Source: Aquificota bacterium (GTDB lineage Bacteria; Thermosulfidibacterota; Thermosulfidibacteria; Thermosulfidibacterales; B14-G1). From it: a DNA stretch of 13,210 bases. The position numbers and the translations under genes are program-made. The stretch is from the NCBI GenBank assembly GCA_003648675.1, contig QMPS01000005.1:1-13210 (forward strand), in the 5' to 3' direction. Positions 1 through 6,882 of this stretch are shown here, in pieces (position 1 is the first letter of the stretch; each line of letters opens with the position of its first letter). The notes beneath the pieces are model-generated. The model did not search any database. It was not told where the DNA came from and saw only the letters and a list, made by a program, of their open reading frames with translations.

Positions 1-103
1 ATCCTCGGTTAAGTGTCAAAGTCGGGAAACTTTATTTAAAATTCTGGAACAAGCCATCCGGAACAAATCCCAAAACAACCACTCTAAGACAAATTTCTCC
101 CAT

Positions 104-138
104 CCTTAATACAGCCTTAATCCTGTCCGAGCTATCTT
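104..138 (+). promoter_or_regulatory. Putative Pho box and promoter of pstS
   Basis: Two direct repeats, CTTAATA (105-111) and CTTAATC (116-122), lie exactly 11 bp apart, one helical turn. A -10-like hexamer TATCTT (133-138) starts 10 bp after the second repeat. PhoB/PhoP-family regulators bind 11-bp tandem repeats that replace the -35 element; the TTAAYA core also resembles the Gram-positive PhoP consensus. The same geometry recurs before pstC. Assignment as a PhoB site is inference from position and repetition. Confidence 0.65.
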
Positions 139-177
139 TAAAGCGACAGACAGAATCACCCCTTGAGGAGGTGCAAC

Positions 178-1254
178 ATGAAAAACCGAGGAAAGACTTC
201 AGGGAAACTGCTGGCTTTGACCCTCTTGACCCTTGCCCTATTGGCCCCCTGGGGACCCACATCCAGGGTCCAGGCCAAAAAGAGCACGACCCTTTTAGGG
301 GCAGGGGCCACCTTTCCCTATCCCCTGTACTCCAAATGGTTCCACATCTACTACCAGATGAGGGGAGTCAAGGTGAACTACCAAGCCATAGGGTCGGGGG
401 GAGGCATACGGCAGCTTCTGAGCCGAACGGTGGACTTCGGCGGCACCGACGCCTTCATGACCAAGAAAGAATTGGCCAAGGCACCCAGTAAGATCGTCCA
501 TATCCCCACCGCTCTGGGGGCCGTAGCAGTCACCTACAACCTGCCAGGCAAACCCCAGCTCCGCTTCACCCCACAGGTCCTGGCCGATATCTTTCTGGGC
601 AGGATCACCAGATGGAACGACCCCAGACTGGTCAAAATCAACCCAGAGGTGAAACTCCCCAACATGAAAATCATTGTGGTCCATCGTTCTGACGGCTCGG
701 GTACCACCAATATCTTCACCGACTACCTCTCCAAAGTGAGCAAAGAGTGGAGCCAAAGGGTGGGACAAGGCAAAAGCGTCAAATGGCCCGTGGGCCTGGG
801 TGGCAAAGGAAATGCAGGCGTGGCAGGACTCATCACCCAAATACCGGGGAGCATCGGTTACGTGGAGCTGGCCTACGCCGAACAGAACCACCTGCCCGTC
901 TCCGCCATTCAAAACCGGGCGGGCAACTTCATTAAACCCACCCTGGAATCCATTTCCCTGGCGGCTAACATCCCCCTGCCCCCCGACACCAGGGTCTCCA
1001 TCACCGACACCGATGCCCCCGATGGCTACCCCATTAGCGGATTCACATGGATCATCCTGTACAAAGAGCAACACTACTCTGGCAGGAACAAAACCAGAGC
1101 CAAGGCCCTGGTGGACCTACTGTGGTGGTGTATCCACCAGGCCCAGAGATACAATGAAGTTCTGCTGTATGGAAAACTCCCCAGGGCTGCGGTCAGGCAG
1201 GGCGAAAGGACCCTAAGATCCGTGACCTTCGACGGAAAACCTATAATCAAGTGA
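178..1254 (+). CDS. pstS: Periplasmic phosphate-binding protein PstS
   Basis: Substrate-binding component of the high-affinity phosphate ABC transporter: it captures phosphate in the periplasm and delivers it to PstC/PstA. The 358-residue product starts with a Sec signal peptide (basic residues 2-10, hydrophobic 11-23, likely cleavage after VQA at 31-33) and has no lipobox cysteine, so it should be soluble and periplasmic. Family ligand motifs are visible: GAGATFP (41-47), IGSGGG (71-76), GGTDA (88-92) and RSDGSGTT (170-177). ATG at 178 is chosen over the in-frame TTG at 163 because GAGGAGGTG (165-173) sits just upstream at good spacing. Unlike most pst operons, pstS is separated from pstC by about 1.8 kb holding an opposite-strand gene, and it has its own Pho-box-like promoter. 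Identity is secure. Confidence 0.97.
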   Translation: MKNRGKTSGKLLALTLLTLALLAPWGPTSRVQAKKSTTLLGAGATFPYPLYSKWFHIYYQMRGVKVNYQAIGSGGGIRQLLSRTVDFGGTDAFMTKKELAKAPSKIVHIPTALGAVAVTYNLPGKPQLRFTPQVLADIFLGRITRWNDPRLVKINPEVKLPNMKIIVVHRSDGSGTTNIFTDYLSKVSKEWSQRVGQGKSVKWPVGLGGKGNAGVAGLITQIPGSIGYVELAYAEQNHLPVSAIQNRAGNFIKPTLESISLAANIPLPPDTRVSITDTDAPDGYPISGFTWIILYKEQHYSGRNKTRAKALVDLLWWCIHQAQRYNEVLLYGKLPRAAVRQGERTLRSVTFDGKPIIK

Positions 1255-1257
1255 TTC

Positions 1258-1283
1258 CCGGCCTGAGCAAGAGCTCAAGCCGG
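1258..1283 (+). terminator. 3' stem-loop after pstS, no T-tract
   Basis: Inverted repeat with arms 1258-1268 (CCGGCCTGAGC) and 1273-1283 (GCTCAAGCCGG): 10 of 11 positions pair, around the loop AAGA. It begins 3 nt after the pstS stop. With no T-run behind it, it is more likely a transcript-stabilising 3' hairpin, or a weak/factor-dependent terminator, than a classical intrinsic terminator. Stable 3' stems fit the usual need for excess PstS. Confidence 0.5.
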
Positions 1284-1421
1284 ATGGAATAAAGCACCTA
1301 CTCTTACACACAGCTTACCTCAAGGCAGAGCCCTTAAAGTGAGCTGGGAAGCCATTGAGCCCCACAGTATAGTAGGCCCTTAAAGGAGCAAGTGCAGGGA
1401 GCGGCTATGAGGCACCAAGCC

Positions 1422-1464
1422 AAAAAAGGACAGCACAGAAGAGAATGCTGTTGACAGCCTTTTT
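1422..1464. terminator. Likely bidirectional terminator between pstS and cyclase gene
   Basis: Between two convergent genes. Inner arms ACAGCA (1430-1435) and TGCTGT (1446-1451) enclose a 10-nt loop. Outer flanks AAAAAAGG (1422-1429) and CCTTTTT (1458-1464) are also complementary. Read on the minus strand, the stem is followed at once by CC and six T, as expected for the end of the cyclase transcript; read on the plus strand, five T follow after a short spacer. Stem GC content is modest, so strength is uncertain. Confidence 0.5.
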
Positions 1465-1525
1465 CATAGGCGACCCCCAGACCCCTTTGCCCGACCACGA
1501 GGAAGCATCCCGGCTGCCGATGGTG

Positions 1526-2722
1526 TTAAGGTGCGTCCATGGTTGGATTGTAGCGTTGATAATTGTTGCGGCCCTTCTGTTTGGCGCGGTACATGGCTTT
1601 GTCGGCATTCCTCAACAAGGTATCGACATCTTCACCGTCGTCTGGGTATATGGCGATCCCTATGCTGGCTGTGATACAGAGCTCGCGTCCCTCAAGCGAA
1701 AAAGGAGCCTGAAATGTCTTCATAATGTGTTGAGCAACCGTGGCAGCATCTTCGGCTCGAGCGATTTGTGGTAGCAATAGCAAGAATTCATCACCCCCCA
1801 TACGTGCAACAGTGTCGGTTTTTCGCAGAGATCCTTTCAGTCGATCGCCAACAGCTCGCAATAACTGATCTCCCACGCTATGACCCAGTGTATCATTGAT
1901 CTGCTTGAAGGAATCCAGATCCAGCAACATCACGGTGAGTTTTTGCCGGTTGCGCTGTGCGTAAGCCAACGCAACCGTAAGACGGTCATTGAATAGCATG
2001 CGATTGGGCAGGCCAGTCAGTGGATCGTGGGTAGCCATAAAGGCAAGCTGTTGCTCTGTCCTTTTCCGCTCGGTAATGTCTTTTGAAATCACAGTCACAG
2101 CCATCGGACTTCCATCAGGCCCTTTAACAGGACTTAAGGTTCTGAGGAAGTATCTCCCGTCTCTGCGACTCTTGTGCTCATAATGAAGGGACCTACCGGT
2201 TTCGAATACCTCTTTGATCTTCTCGGTGAATTCCTTTTCCTCCTCCGGCGACTGGAACTCGCCGTATGGCCTACCTATGACCTCCTCCATGGAAAGAGAA
2301 AGTCTTGACAGGTACTTTTTGTTTAGAAACAGATACCGGCAGTCTCTATCCACCAAATATACCGGATCTTCACTGGACTCCACCAGAGAACGGTACTTCT
2401 CCTGTGCCTCCCGGAGGGCTTCCTCTGAACGTTTGATAGAGAGGAATATGGGAGCAATCCAAGCCACTCCAACCAGCATGAGCGCCGATGTGACAAGGGC
2501 GATCAGTTCAGCCGTTAGGTCAGGGACGTGGGAGAGATCACCGGAGATCAACCGAAATAATGGGATGCAGCGCCGAGCAGCCATGAGGAAAAGGGCAATC
2601 GCAATTAATGCCCACGCCCTGCGTCTCCCTGTGATCAGGATCAACCTCAGGGCCAAAAACGCCGCCAGAAACTGAAGCAGAATAGAAATTGCTATGGTAA
2701 TTAAAACAAAGTTCACATCCAT
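1526..2722 (-). CDS. Membrane-anchored PAS-GGDEF diguanylate cyclase
   Basis: Predicted to make cyclic di-GMP from two GTP at the inner membrane. The 398-residue protein has three hydrophobic N-terminal segments (about 4-29, 33-49, 72-95), a PAS domain (about 106-217, ending in the typical DITERK linker) and a full GGDEF domain (about 228-392). The active-site signature is canonical (GGDEF 309-313), and an inhibitory I-site RxxD is present (R300-D303, five residues upstream), so product inhibition is expected. No EAL or HD-GYP domain follows, so it should be a synthase. The ATG at 2722 has AGGA nearby. The gene lies between pstS and pstC on the opposite strand, convergent with pstS. Arginine codons in the GGDEF half are mostly CGN, against AGG/AGA in the neighbours, suggesting separate origin. 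The PAS ligand and target pathway cannot be read from sequence. Confidence 0.93.
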   Translation of the reverse strand: MDVNFVLITIAISILLQFLAAFLALRLILITGRRRAWALIAIALFLMAARRCIPLFRLISGDLSHVPDLTAELIALVTSALMLVGVAWIAPIFLSIKRSEEALREAQEKYRSLVESSEDPVYLVDRDCRYLFLNKKYLSRLSLSMEEVIGRPYGEFQSPEEEKEFTEKIKEVFETGRSLHYEHKSRRDGRYFLRTLSPVKGPDGSPMAVTVISKDITERKRTEQQLAFMATHDPLTGLPNRMLFNDRLTVALAYAQRNRQKLTVMLLDLDSFKQINDTLGHSVGDQLLRAVGDRLKGSLRKTDTVARMGGDEFLLLLPQIARAEDAATVAQHIMKTFQAPFSLEGRELCITASIGIAIYPDDGEDVDTLLRNADKAMYRAKQKGRNNYQRYNPTMDAP

Positions 2723-2981
2723 GCCCTTATCCTATTGCTTCGTAGAACAGCAGTAGAGTAACAGAGTGAGGTCACGTTTTGAATTTCGCCTTTTTGCCTC
2801 ACAAAGTCCCTCCAGAGCTCCACCCTGGGTCCAGTAAGTCCAGTAATCTGAACACTTTCCTTAAGAAACCTAGCCCTTAAAAGCCCCTTTATCAAGCAAA
2901 GCCAGGCGGCAACACCTGGCAGTTCGCTAGCAGGCCCTTGCTGAAGTGATCTATGCCGGGCTGCCACCTCGGGGCAACCTC
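2723..2981. other. Intergenic region between cyclase gene and pstC
   Basis: With the promoter that follows it, a gap of about 340 nt without a supported gene. It should hold the minus-strand promoter of the cyclase gene, but no convincing -35/-10 pair was found. It contains a second pair of 11-bp-spaced repeats, CTTAAAA (2876-2882) and CTTTATC (2887-2893), about 90 bp upstream of the main pstC boxes and without a -10 behind it. A loose inverted repeat GTGAGG/CCTCAC (2766-2771, 2797-2802) has a 25-nt loop. A minus-strand open frame over 2713-2967 resembles nothing recognised. Confidence 0.5.
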
Positions 2982-3026
2982 CTTAAAAAACTCTTAATCA
3001 AACCTTAACACACAGTCCCCTAAGTA
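2982..3026 (+). promoter_or_regulatory. Putative Pho box and promoter of pstC operon
   Basis: Three direct repeats at an exact 11-bp period: CTTAAAA (2982-2988), CTTAATC (2993-2999) and CTTAACA (3004-3010). A -10-like TAAGTA (3021-3026) starts 10 bp after the last repeat, the same distance as at pstS. This matches the layout of PhoB/PhoP-activated promoters and would give phosphate-starvation control of pstCAB-phoU-phoB-phoR, including autoregulation of phoBR. A start near 3033 would leave almost no leader before the ATG at 3038, which bears on the choice of pstC start. Confidence 0.7.
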
Positions 3027-3061
3027 ACTCTCAGGGAATGCCAAAAAGGAAGGAGAAAGCA

Positions 3062-3946
3062 TTGGAAGCTGCAAAAGGAGATCAGCTCTTCGAGATCCTA
3101 TCCAGGCTCTTTGCCCTTCTAGTCCTGACCATCGCTCTGGGCGGCTTCGTCACCCTGACAGTCCTATCCTGGCCCTCCATCAAGACCTTTGGCCTTTCCT
3201 TTATGTGGACCCAGACCTGGGACCCTGTGGCTGGAAAGTTCGGAGCACTGCCCTTCGTAGTAGGCACCCTGGTCACCTCCTTTCTGGCCCTTCTCATATC
3301 CACCCCTTTCTCCCTGGGCACAGCCCTCTTCTTGGCAGAATATGCCCCCAAGAGTCTCAAGGGCATCATGGGCTTCACAGTAGAGCTCCTGGCAGCCATC
3401 CCTTCAGTCATTTACGGCCTGTGGGGCATCTTCTTCCTGGTGCCCCTGGTGAGGAAGATGGAAATAGCCCTCAGTCTCCCTCCTTACGGAGTGGGCGCTT
3501 TCACCGCCTCCCTCATCCTGGCCATCATGATCCTCCCTTATGCCACATCCGTCACCGAGGCTGTAGTCTCCCTCGTGCCCGAAGAACTCAAAGAAGGGGC
3601 CTACGCCCTAGGAGCCACCCGATGGGAAGTGACAAGATATATAATAATCCCTTACGCCCGTTCAGGCATCTTTGCGGGCACCATCCTGGCCCTGGGAAGG
3701 GCCCTGGGTGAAACCATGGCCGTCACCATGGTCATTGGAAACCGCAACGAGATCCTCAACAGCATCTTTGCCCCCACCAACACCATGGCCAGCGTCATCG
3801 CCAATGAGTTTACCGAGGCCACATCCAGGATCTACCTGGCCTCCCTGGTAGAGATAGGTCTTATTCTCTTCCTCATAACCCTAGTGGTGAACATCCTAGC
3901 CAGATGGATCACCGAGAGACTCAAGGTGCAACGGGGAGGAGTGTGA
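3062..3946 (+). CDS. pstC: Phosphate ABC transporter permease PstC
   Basis: One of the two inner-membrane permeases of the Pst transporter; with PstA it forms the phosphate path and docks on PstB. About 294 residues with around six hydrophobic segments. The cytoplasmic EAA-type coupling loop is clear (EELKEGAYALGATRWE, about 174-189), followed by the family segment GRALGETMAVTMVIGN. Start choice: an in-frame ATG at 3038 would give 302 residues, but it directly abuts AGGGA and lies about 12 bp after the putative -10. TTG at 3062 has AGGAAGGAG (3047-3055) at 6-nt spacing and leaves an N-terminus of usual length, so it is preferred; ATG 3038 remains possible. Its TGA overlaps the pstA ATG by one base. 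First gene of a six-gene operon. Confidence 0.95.
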   Translation: MEAAKGDQLFEILSRLFALLVLTIALGGFVTLTVLSWPSIKTFGLSFMWTQTWDPVAGKFGALPFVVGTLVTSFLALLISTPFSLGTALFLAEYAPKSLKGIMGFTVELLAAIPSVIYGLWGIFFLVPLVRKMEIALSLPPYGVGAFTASLILAIMILPYATSVTEAVVSLVPEELKEGAYALGATRWEVTRYIIIPYARSGIFAGTILALGRALGETMAVTMVIGNRNEILNSIFAPTNTMASVIANEFTEATSRIYLASLVEIGLILFLITLVVNILARWITERLKVQRGGV

Positions 3947-4788
3947 TGGATAAAGGGGTCACCCGGCGCCTGTGGAAGGACAGGGTGGCTACCCTCCTTG
4001 TGACTATCTTGGCCCTGGTACCCCTCATTCCTCTGGCCCTGATCCTCCTCCAGCTGGCGGTCAAGGGGATAACGTCTCTGAATCTCCAGTTCCTCACCTC
4101 CCTACCCCATCCCCCAGGCGAGGAGGGAGGAGGAGTCCTGAACGCCATAGTGGGAACCGCTGTCCTGCTGGCCCTGGCTTCGGCCCTTGCTGTGCCCACA
4201 GGGATCCTGGCAGGAATCTACCTTTCGGAATACAGGGACAGGACCCTGCCCCATGCCGTGAGAATGGCAGCAGATCTCCTCCAGGGGACCCCCTCCATCG
4301 TGATAGGCATCCTGGCCTACGCCTGGGTGGTGAGACCCATGCACCACTTCTCTGCCCTGGCAGGAGGCGTGGCTCTGGCCATCATCATGCTTCCCGTCAT
4401 AGTGAGAACCACAGAAGAAGTGTTGGTCCTGGTGCCCAGAGACCTAAGAGAATCTGCCCTAGCCCTGGGTGTGCCCTCCTGGCGGATGATACTCAAGGTG
4501 GTGCTACCCACAGGAATGGTGGGAGTGACCACAGGGGTCCTGCTCTCCATAGCCCGGGTGGCAGGCGAAACGGCTCCTCTCCTCTTTACTGCTTTCGGAA
4601 ATCCTTTCCTCTCCCTGAAACCGACGGAACCCATAGACGCCCTTCCTCTGGTCATCTTCAACTATGCCACCAGTCCCTATGCCGATTGGTGGCGCCAGGC
4701 CTGGGCAGCCTCCCTGGTCCTCATTGTGCTGGTCATACTACTCAACGTGGCTGCCAGACTCCTGGCTAGAAGGATGAAAGGAGAGTAA
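3946..4788 (+). CDS. pstA: Phosphate ABC transporter permease PstA
   Basis: Second inner-membrane permease of the Pst system. 280 residues with about six hydrophobic segments, the first around 14-38. The periplasmic stretch [15 protein letters not shown] (49-63) before the second segment is typical of PstA and separates it from PstC. The EAA coupling loop that contacts PstB is [16 protein letters not shown] (165-180). ATG 3946 is chosen because it overlaps the pstC stop (TGATG) and has GGGGAGGAG within the pstC 3' end; the longer frame back to 3904 lies inside pstC. The overlap predicts translational coupling and equal dosage of the two permeases. pstB follows after 4 nt. Confidence 0.96.
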   Translation: MDKGVTRRLWKDRVATLLVTILALVPLIPLALILLQLAVKGITSLNLQFLTSLPHPPGEEGGGVLNAIVGTAVLLALASALAVPTGILAGIYLSEYRDRTLPHAVRMAADLLQGTPSIVIGILAYAWVVRPMHHFSALAGGVALAIIMLPVIVRTTEEVLVLVPRDLRESALALGVPSWRMILKVVLPTGMVGVTTGVLLSIARVAGETAPLLFTAFGNPFLSLKPTEPIDALPLVIFNYATSPYADWWRQAWAASLVLIVLVILLNVAARLLARRMKGE

Positions 4789-4792
4789 AGAT

Positions 4793-5551
4793 ATGGAGAG
4801 TACCATTCTGAAGACGGAAGGCCTTAAGGCCTACTACGGGGAGACAAAGGTGCTAAGAGGCATAGATATAGACATACCCAGGAACCGGGTGACAGCCGTC
4901 ATGGGTCCCTCGGGCTGCGGCAAAACCACCCTCATCAGATGCTTCAACCGCATGCACGAGATGGTCCCGGGAGCCCGGATAGAAGGGAAGATCCGGCTGG
5001 AAGGCCGGGACATCACGTCCATGAAACTTATCCAGGTGAGGAGGATGGTGGGCATGGTCTTCCAGAAGCCCAATCCCTTTCCCACCATGAGCATTTACGA
5101 CAACGTGTTGGCGGGATATCGGCTCAGCGGGGTGAAACTGAGAAAAGAAGAAGCCCAGAGAATAGTAGAAGAGTCCCTTAAAAAAGCTGCACTATGGGAA
5201 GAAGTGAAGGACGCTCTCCATCGCAGGGGCACCTTCCTCTCCGGAGGACAACAGCAACGACTCTGCATCGCCAGGGCCCTGGCCGTGAATCCCCGTCTTC
5301 TCCTCATGGACGAACCCACCTCGGCCCTTGACCCAAAGGCCGCCCACAGGGTAGAAGAGCTTATCAGCCGGCTGAAGGAGACGGTGACCGTGGTGGTGGT
5401 CACCCACAATGTGGCCCAGGCGGGGAGAGTCGCAGATTACACCGCTTTCCTCTATCTGGGTGAACTGATTGAATTCGGCCCCACATCCCAGCTCTTCACC
5501 GCTCCCCAGGACCCCAGGACGGAAGAATACCTCACGGGAAAGTTTGGATAA
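4793..5551 (+). CDS. pstB: Phosphate ABC transporter ATPase PstB
   Basis: Cytoplasmic ATPase that drives phosphate import through PstC/PstA. 252 residues, full family length, with every ABC motif intact: Walker [10 protein letters not shown] (38-46), Q-loop in [10 protein letters not shown], signature LSGGQQQR (from 149), Walker B LLLMDEP with D173 and catalytic E174, D-loop SALDP, and H-loop H205. The QKPNPFP stretch is characteristic of PstB among ABC ATPases. The ATG at 4793 has GGAGAG (4780-4785) at 7 nt. It lies between pstA and phoU, as in most phosphate operons. PstB is also thought to take part in the signal passed through PhoU to PhoR. Confidence 0.98.
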   Translation: MESTILKTEGLKAYYGETKVLRGIDIDIPRNRVTAVMGPSGCGKTTLIRCFNRMHEMVPGARIEGKIRLEGRDITSMKLIQVRRMVGMVFQKPNPFPTMSIYDNVLAGYRLSGVKLRKEEAQRIVEESLKKAALWEEVKDALHRRGTFLSGGQQQRLCIARALAVNPRLLLMDEPTSALDPKAAHRVEELISRLKETVTVVVVTHNVAQAGRVADYTAFLYLGELIEFGPTSQLFTAPQDPRTEEYLTGKFG

Positions 5552-5563
5552 AAGGAGGTAACC

Positions 5564-6214
5564 TTGCTGGATAAATACCTCTTGGAGTTACAGGGCAAAA
5601 TCAGACGGGCCGCTTTTCTGGCCGAGGCCATGGTGGGCAAGGCTACTACCGCCCTTATAGAGAAACGAAGGGACCTGGCACTGGAAGTGATAGAGAAGGA
5701 CGAAGAAGAGATGGACCACCTGGATCTGGAAATAGACGAGACCATCATCACCATCTTGGCCCGATACCACCCTATAGCCAGGGACCTGAGACTGGTTCTC
5801 TCCTCCTTCAGCGTCAACAGACACCTGGAGAGGGTGGGAGACCACTCAGTGAACATTGCAGAGTACGTACTGGATCTCATTCCTCAGCCTCCTGTGAAGC
5901 CCCTCATAGACATCCCCCGCATGGCCACCATCGCCAGGGAGATGCTCAAAGACGCCATAGACTCTCTCATGGAGGAAGATGTTGACAAGGCGATGAAAGT
6001 TATCGACCGAGATGAGGAAGTGGACAACCTCCTGGAGCAGGTGAGGAGGGAACTCATCACCTACATGATCAGCGACCCTAAAACCATAGACAGGGCCCTG
6101 AAGCTCACCTCCATTGCCCGGAACTTGGAAAGAATTGCCGATCTAGCCACCAACATAGCGGAAAATGCCGTATTTCTGGTAAAGGGCAAAATGATCAAGC
6201 ACAGAAGACCGTGA
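5564..6214 (+). CDS. phoU: Phosphate signalling protein PhoU
   Basis: Cytoplasmic regulator connecting Pst transport with the PhoR kinase; it normally keeps the Pho regulon off and limits uptake when phosphate is plentiful. 216 residues, the usual size, predicted all-helical with two repeated three-helix units. Each unit carries the metal-binding ExxxD motif: RHLERVGDHSVNIAEY (86-101; E89, D93) and RNLERIADLATNIAEN (186-201; E189, D193). The start is TTG at 5564, supported by AAAGGAGGT (5551-5559) and the lack of a better in-frame start; it lies 12 nt after the pstB stop. The stop overlaps the phoB ATG (TGATG). Confidence 0.96.
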   Translation: MLDKYLLELQGKIRRAAFLAEAMVGKATTALIEKRRDLALEVIEKDEEEMDHLDLEIDETIITILARYHPIARDLRLVLSSFSVNRHLERVGDHSVNIAEYVLDLIPQPPVKPLIDIPRMATIAREMLKDAIDSLMEEDVDKAMKVIDRDEEVDNLLEQVRRELITYMISDPKTIDRALKLTSIARNLERIADLATNIAENAVFLVKGKMIKHRRP

Positions 6215-6882
6215 TGAAAAAAACCATAGCCATCGTGGAAGACGAAAGGGACATCGCCGAGTTGGTGGCCTTTCATCTGGAGAGGGAGGGATTCAACACC
6301 ATCATATTCCAAGACGGAGACTCCTTCCTCGCCTACATCGAGCGAAACATCTGCGATTTTCTCGTGCTGGATCTCATGCTTCCTTCGGTAAACGGCCTAG
6401 AGATTCTGAAAACCCTGAGGTCCAGGGAAGCCACAGCCCATCTGCCCGTCCTCATCCTAACGGCCAGGTCCTCGGAGACCGATCGTGTCCTGGGACTGGA
6501 ACTGGGAGCCGACGACTACCTGGTGAAACCCTTCAGCCCTAGAGAACTGGTAGCCAGGGTGAAGGCCATCCTCAGGCGCCAGGGAAAGGAAGACCCCTCC
6601 CTCATTCAACTGGGAGACCTGGAGATCCACCGCAAGAGCAAGAGCGTAAAGGTTATGGGAGAGGAGATCACCCTCACCCACACCGAATATAGACTCTTGG
6701 AGACCCTGGCCCTGGCCCGGGGAGAGGTCTTCTCTCGAAAGGACCTCCTGAAAAAGGTATGGGGAGAAGAGGCCGTCACGGAGCGAACGGTGGACGTACA
6801 CATCAGACACCTGAGGGAGAAACTGGGCCCCGCAGGCCAGCGGATAAAAACCCTCAGGGGCTGGGGTTACAAGCTGATATGA
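6214..6882 (+). CDS. phoB: PhoB-type phosphate response regulator
   Basis: OmpR/PhoB-family response regulator, 222 residues. Receiver domain about 1-120 with acidic residues E9 and D10, phosphoacceptor D53, T83 and K105 in their expected places. The C-terminal winged-helix DNA-binding domain (about 128-222) has the family ends EYRLLETLA, RTVDVHIRHLREKLG and TLRGWGYKL. It is expected to be phosphorylated by PhoR and to bind the 11-bp repeats before pstS and pstC. ATG 6214 is chosen over GTG 6211 because it forms a TGATG overlap with phoU. Sequence alone cannot separate PhoB from PhoP naming; the pst/phoU/phoR setting makes the role firm. Confidence 0.95.
   Translation: MKKTIAIVEDERDIAELVAFHLEREGFNTIIFQDGDSFLAYIERNICDFLVLDLMLPSVNGLEILKTLRSREATAHLPVLILTARSSETDRVLGLELGADDYLVKPFSPRELVARVKAILRRQGKEDPSLIQLGDLEIHRKSKSVKVMGEEITLTHTEYRLLETLALARGEVFSRKDLLKKVWGEEAVTERTVDVHIRHLREKLGPAGQRIKTLRGWGYKLI

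Noticed and set aside
46..66. GGAACAA direct repeat (46-52 and 60-66) upstream of pstS
   Set aside because: Too short, 14-bp period out of phase with the 11-bp boxes, and not found before pstC.
295..1074. Long minus-strand open frame inside pstS
   Set aside because: Shadow of the clear PstS frame; no family match.
2713..2967. 84-codon minus-strand open frame upstream of the cyclase gene
   Set aside because: No ribosome binding site, no recognisable family, and it covers repeat elements that look regulatory.
3972..4769. Long alternative plus-strand frame inside pstA
   Set aside because: Low-complexity Pro/Gly/His/Arg-rich translation, a shadow of the confident PstA frame.
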